A stretch of 64,000 bases of DNA. Source: Teratosphaeria epicoccoides (Eukaryota; Ascomycota; Dothideomycetes; Mycosphaerellales; Teratosphaeriaceae). The notes below the pieces were generated by a model. That model saw only the letters and a program-made list of their open reading frames with translations. It ran no database searches and was not told where the DNA came from. Of this stretch, positions 63,133 to 64,000 are shown piece after piece. Location: positions 168,359 through 232,358 of the forward strand of contig JADDMT010000048.1 of the NCBI GenBank assembly GCA_021401465.1. The letters run 5' to 3'. The translations under genes were made by a program, and so were the position numbers. How positions within the stretch are numbered: position 1 is the first letter of the stretch; each line of letters starts with the position of its first letter.

Positions 63133-63831
63133 ATAGGGGTTAGCGTTTCTTAGCCATAGTAACCCTAGTATTACATCCGAGCCTAGCGACTCCGTGATGT
63201 CAAACTAGAGCATCTCTCGGTAGCGTCCTATCCATAGAGGCATCATCTCGGTCTCTTCGTCAACTACTCCTTAGTTATACGTGACCGGCTTTCTATTAAT
63301 CGCTTGTAGCAAGAAAGCATTCGTTTTTGCCTGTAGCTTTATCCTAGCTATCCTAGCGAACTTAGGCGTCATGAAGATTCTAGTACATCCTGAATCTATT
63401 AAGGCCCTAGCTAGCGTCTCGTCGATGTGCACCTATACTCTAAGGTTGTTCGCGTATCTGGCGCTAATCGCGGCACATCATTACAGCCCTGTCTAGTCTG
63501 TCCGTGGGTCTAATTCTAGCGGACCTTGTCGTTTCCCGAATAACTGTCTTCACGGACTAGTTTAGGGATCATGCGGTCTTAGCTTCTTCTCTGAGCGTTA
63601 CCGTTTTCTGGCCTAAGAGGTCGTTCTCGCTCTTAGCCTCGCTGTTCCTACGCGTTTCTTGCGTACTCTATCTTTAAGTAGTAGACTTAGAGTCGTAGCG
63701 CTCGTAGAATCTAAATACCTTTGTAGGTTAGGTAGCCTCCCTAGGGCGTGAACTCTACCCTAAACGGTACAATTTCTTAGACAACTTTCTGATGCGCATG
63801 AGGTTAAGCTATGACCGGTATTCTCCTTAGG
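63133..63831 (-). pseudogene. Element B, 5' part of pol (protease) and reduced gag region
   Basis: The minus-strand frame contains an aspartic protease motif, VHIDETLARALIDSGCTRIF, with DSG near 63396, then a segment ending WLRNANPY at the point where A inserted. The frame goes on across A into IDWxNERI-like text on the left side. Between the LTR and the protease only about 330 bases remain, too few for a full gag; no zinc knuckle is seen. Confidence 0.65.
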
Positions 63832-64000
63832 TGTCATAAGGGTAGGTGCTAATGGCAGGAAGGTGACCAGGTGTTAGACTCAGGAGCTGTGAAGAATATC
63901 GACAATGGCAGTTAACCTTGTAACTGACTCTCCTCTAAGCAAGAGAGGATTAAATTGAGATTAAGCACGAAGCTCCTAACTGCCTGTCCTAAAGCCATCC
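63832..64000 (-). repeat. Element B, 5' LTR (right copy, cut by window end)
   Basis: Starts TGTCATAAGGG and matches 50673-50837 apart from many transitions and a 7-bp insertion near 63955. The left copy has TA where this one has TG or CA at most of the differing sites, so the left copy is the more heavily mutated. Confidence 0.8.

Larger units (their letters stand above)
50673..64000 (-). mobile_element. Element B: Gypsy retrotransposon carrying element A (right end outside window)
   Basis: Two direct repeats in the same orientation, at 50673-51143 and from 63832 to the window end, begin TGTTATAAGGG and TGTCATAAGGG and stay similar over the 169 bases visible (many C-to-T/G-to-A differences and a small indel). 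Pol lies on the minus strand between them and is split at 54958/63133 by element A. When A and one copy of the target duplication are taken out, the protease on the right (DSG near 63396) and the reverse transcriptase on the left (YLDD near 54187) are in the same frame. Without A the element would be about 5.5 kb, short for Gypsy; little room remains for gag. Confidence 0.8.

Overview
The window comes from a filamentous ascomycete, most likely a dothideomycete. The genes have short 44-75 bp GT..AG introns with CTRAC-type branch sites, and the set of orthologues is typical of Pezizomycotina (IRE1, MCM7, LYS1, RRS1, HEL2, GTS1-type ArfGAP). The repeats carry CpA-to-TpA changes of the repeat-induced point mutation (RIP) type. 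I could not run a search, so names rest on motifs and on splice models that I checked for reading frame by hand.

Positions 1-49,000 are ordinary gene space. In order they hold: a 5'-cut protein with D-box and KEN box (securin-like), a GFA-domain protein, a Myb-like protein, indoleamine 2,3-dioxygenase, a TRM140/METTL-type tRNA methyltransferase divergent from COQ10, a BAX-inhibitor family protein, MCM7, IRE1, a small bZIP gene visible only after splicing, an acidic orphan, a GTS1-like ArfGAP, LYS1, a GMC oxidoreductase, two small secreted proteins, RRS1, a LURP-one-related protein, a hypothetical, a half-deleted MFS transporter pseudogene, a lipocalin-like protein, HEL2 and a LYAR-type zinc-finger protein. 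Gene-poor stretches lie at 14.3-17.1, 20.7-24.1, 25.2-27.2 and 35.5-38.1 kb.

Positions 49,000-64,000 are a nest of LTR retrotransposons. Element A (54,959-63,127) is a complete Gypsy/chromodomain element. It has 360-bp LTRs, the target duplication TCAAT, a polypurine tract, a single-frame gag-pol on the minus strand, and a probable Tf1-like self-priming site. It sits inside the pol gene of element B (LTRs from 50,673 and 63,832, the second cut by the window end). Element B in turn interrupts a plus-strand gag of a third element, C. All three are broken by TAG/TAA stops of the kind RIP makes.

The most unusual observation is in A and B. Both carry an additional gene on the strand opposite to gag-pol, between the end of pol and the 3' LTR. 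In A this antisense gene has its own TATA box, a cysteine-rich N-terminus, a basic nuclear-localisation-like C-terminus and a recognisable 54-bp spliceosomal intron. An intron in that orientation would not be removed from the element's genomic RNA, so it could persist through retrotransposition. B has a shorter counterpart in the same place and orientation.
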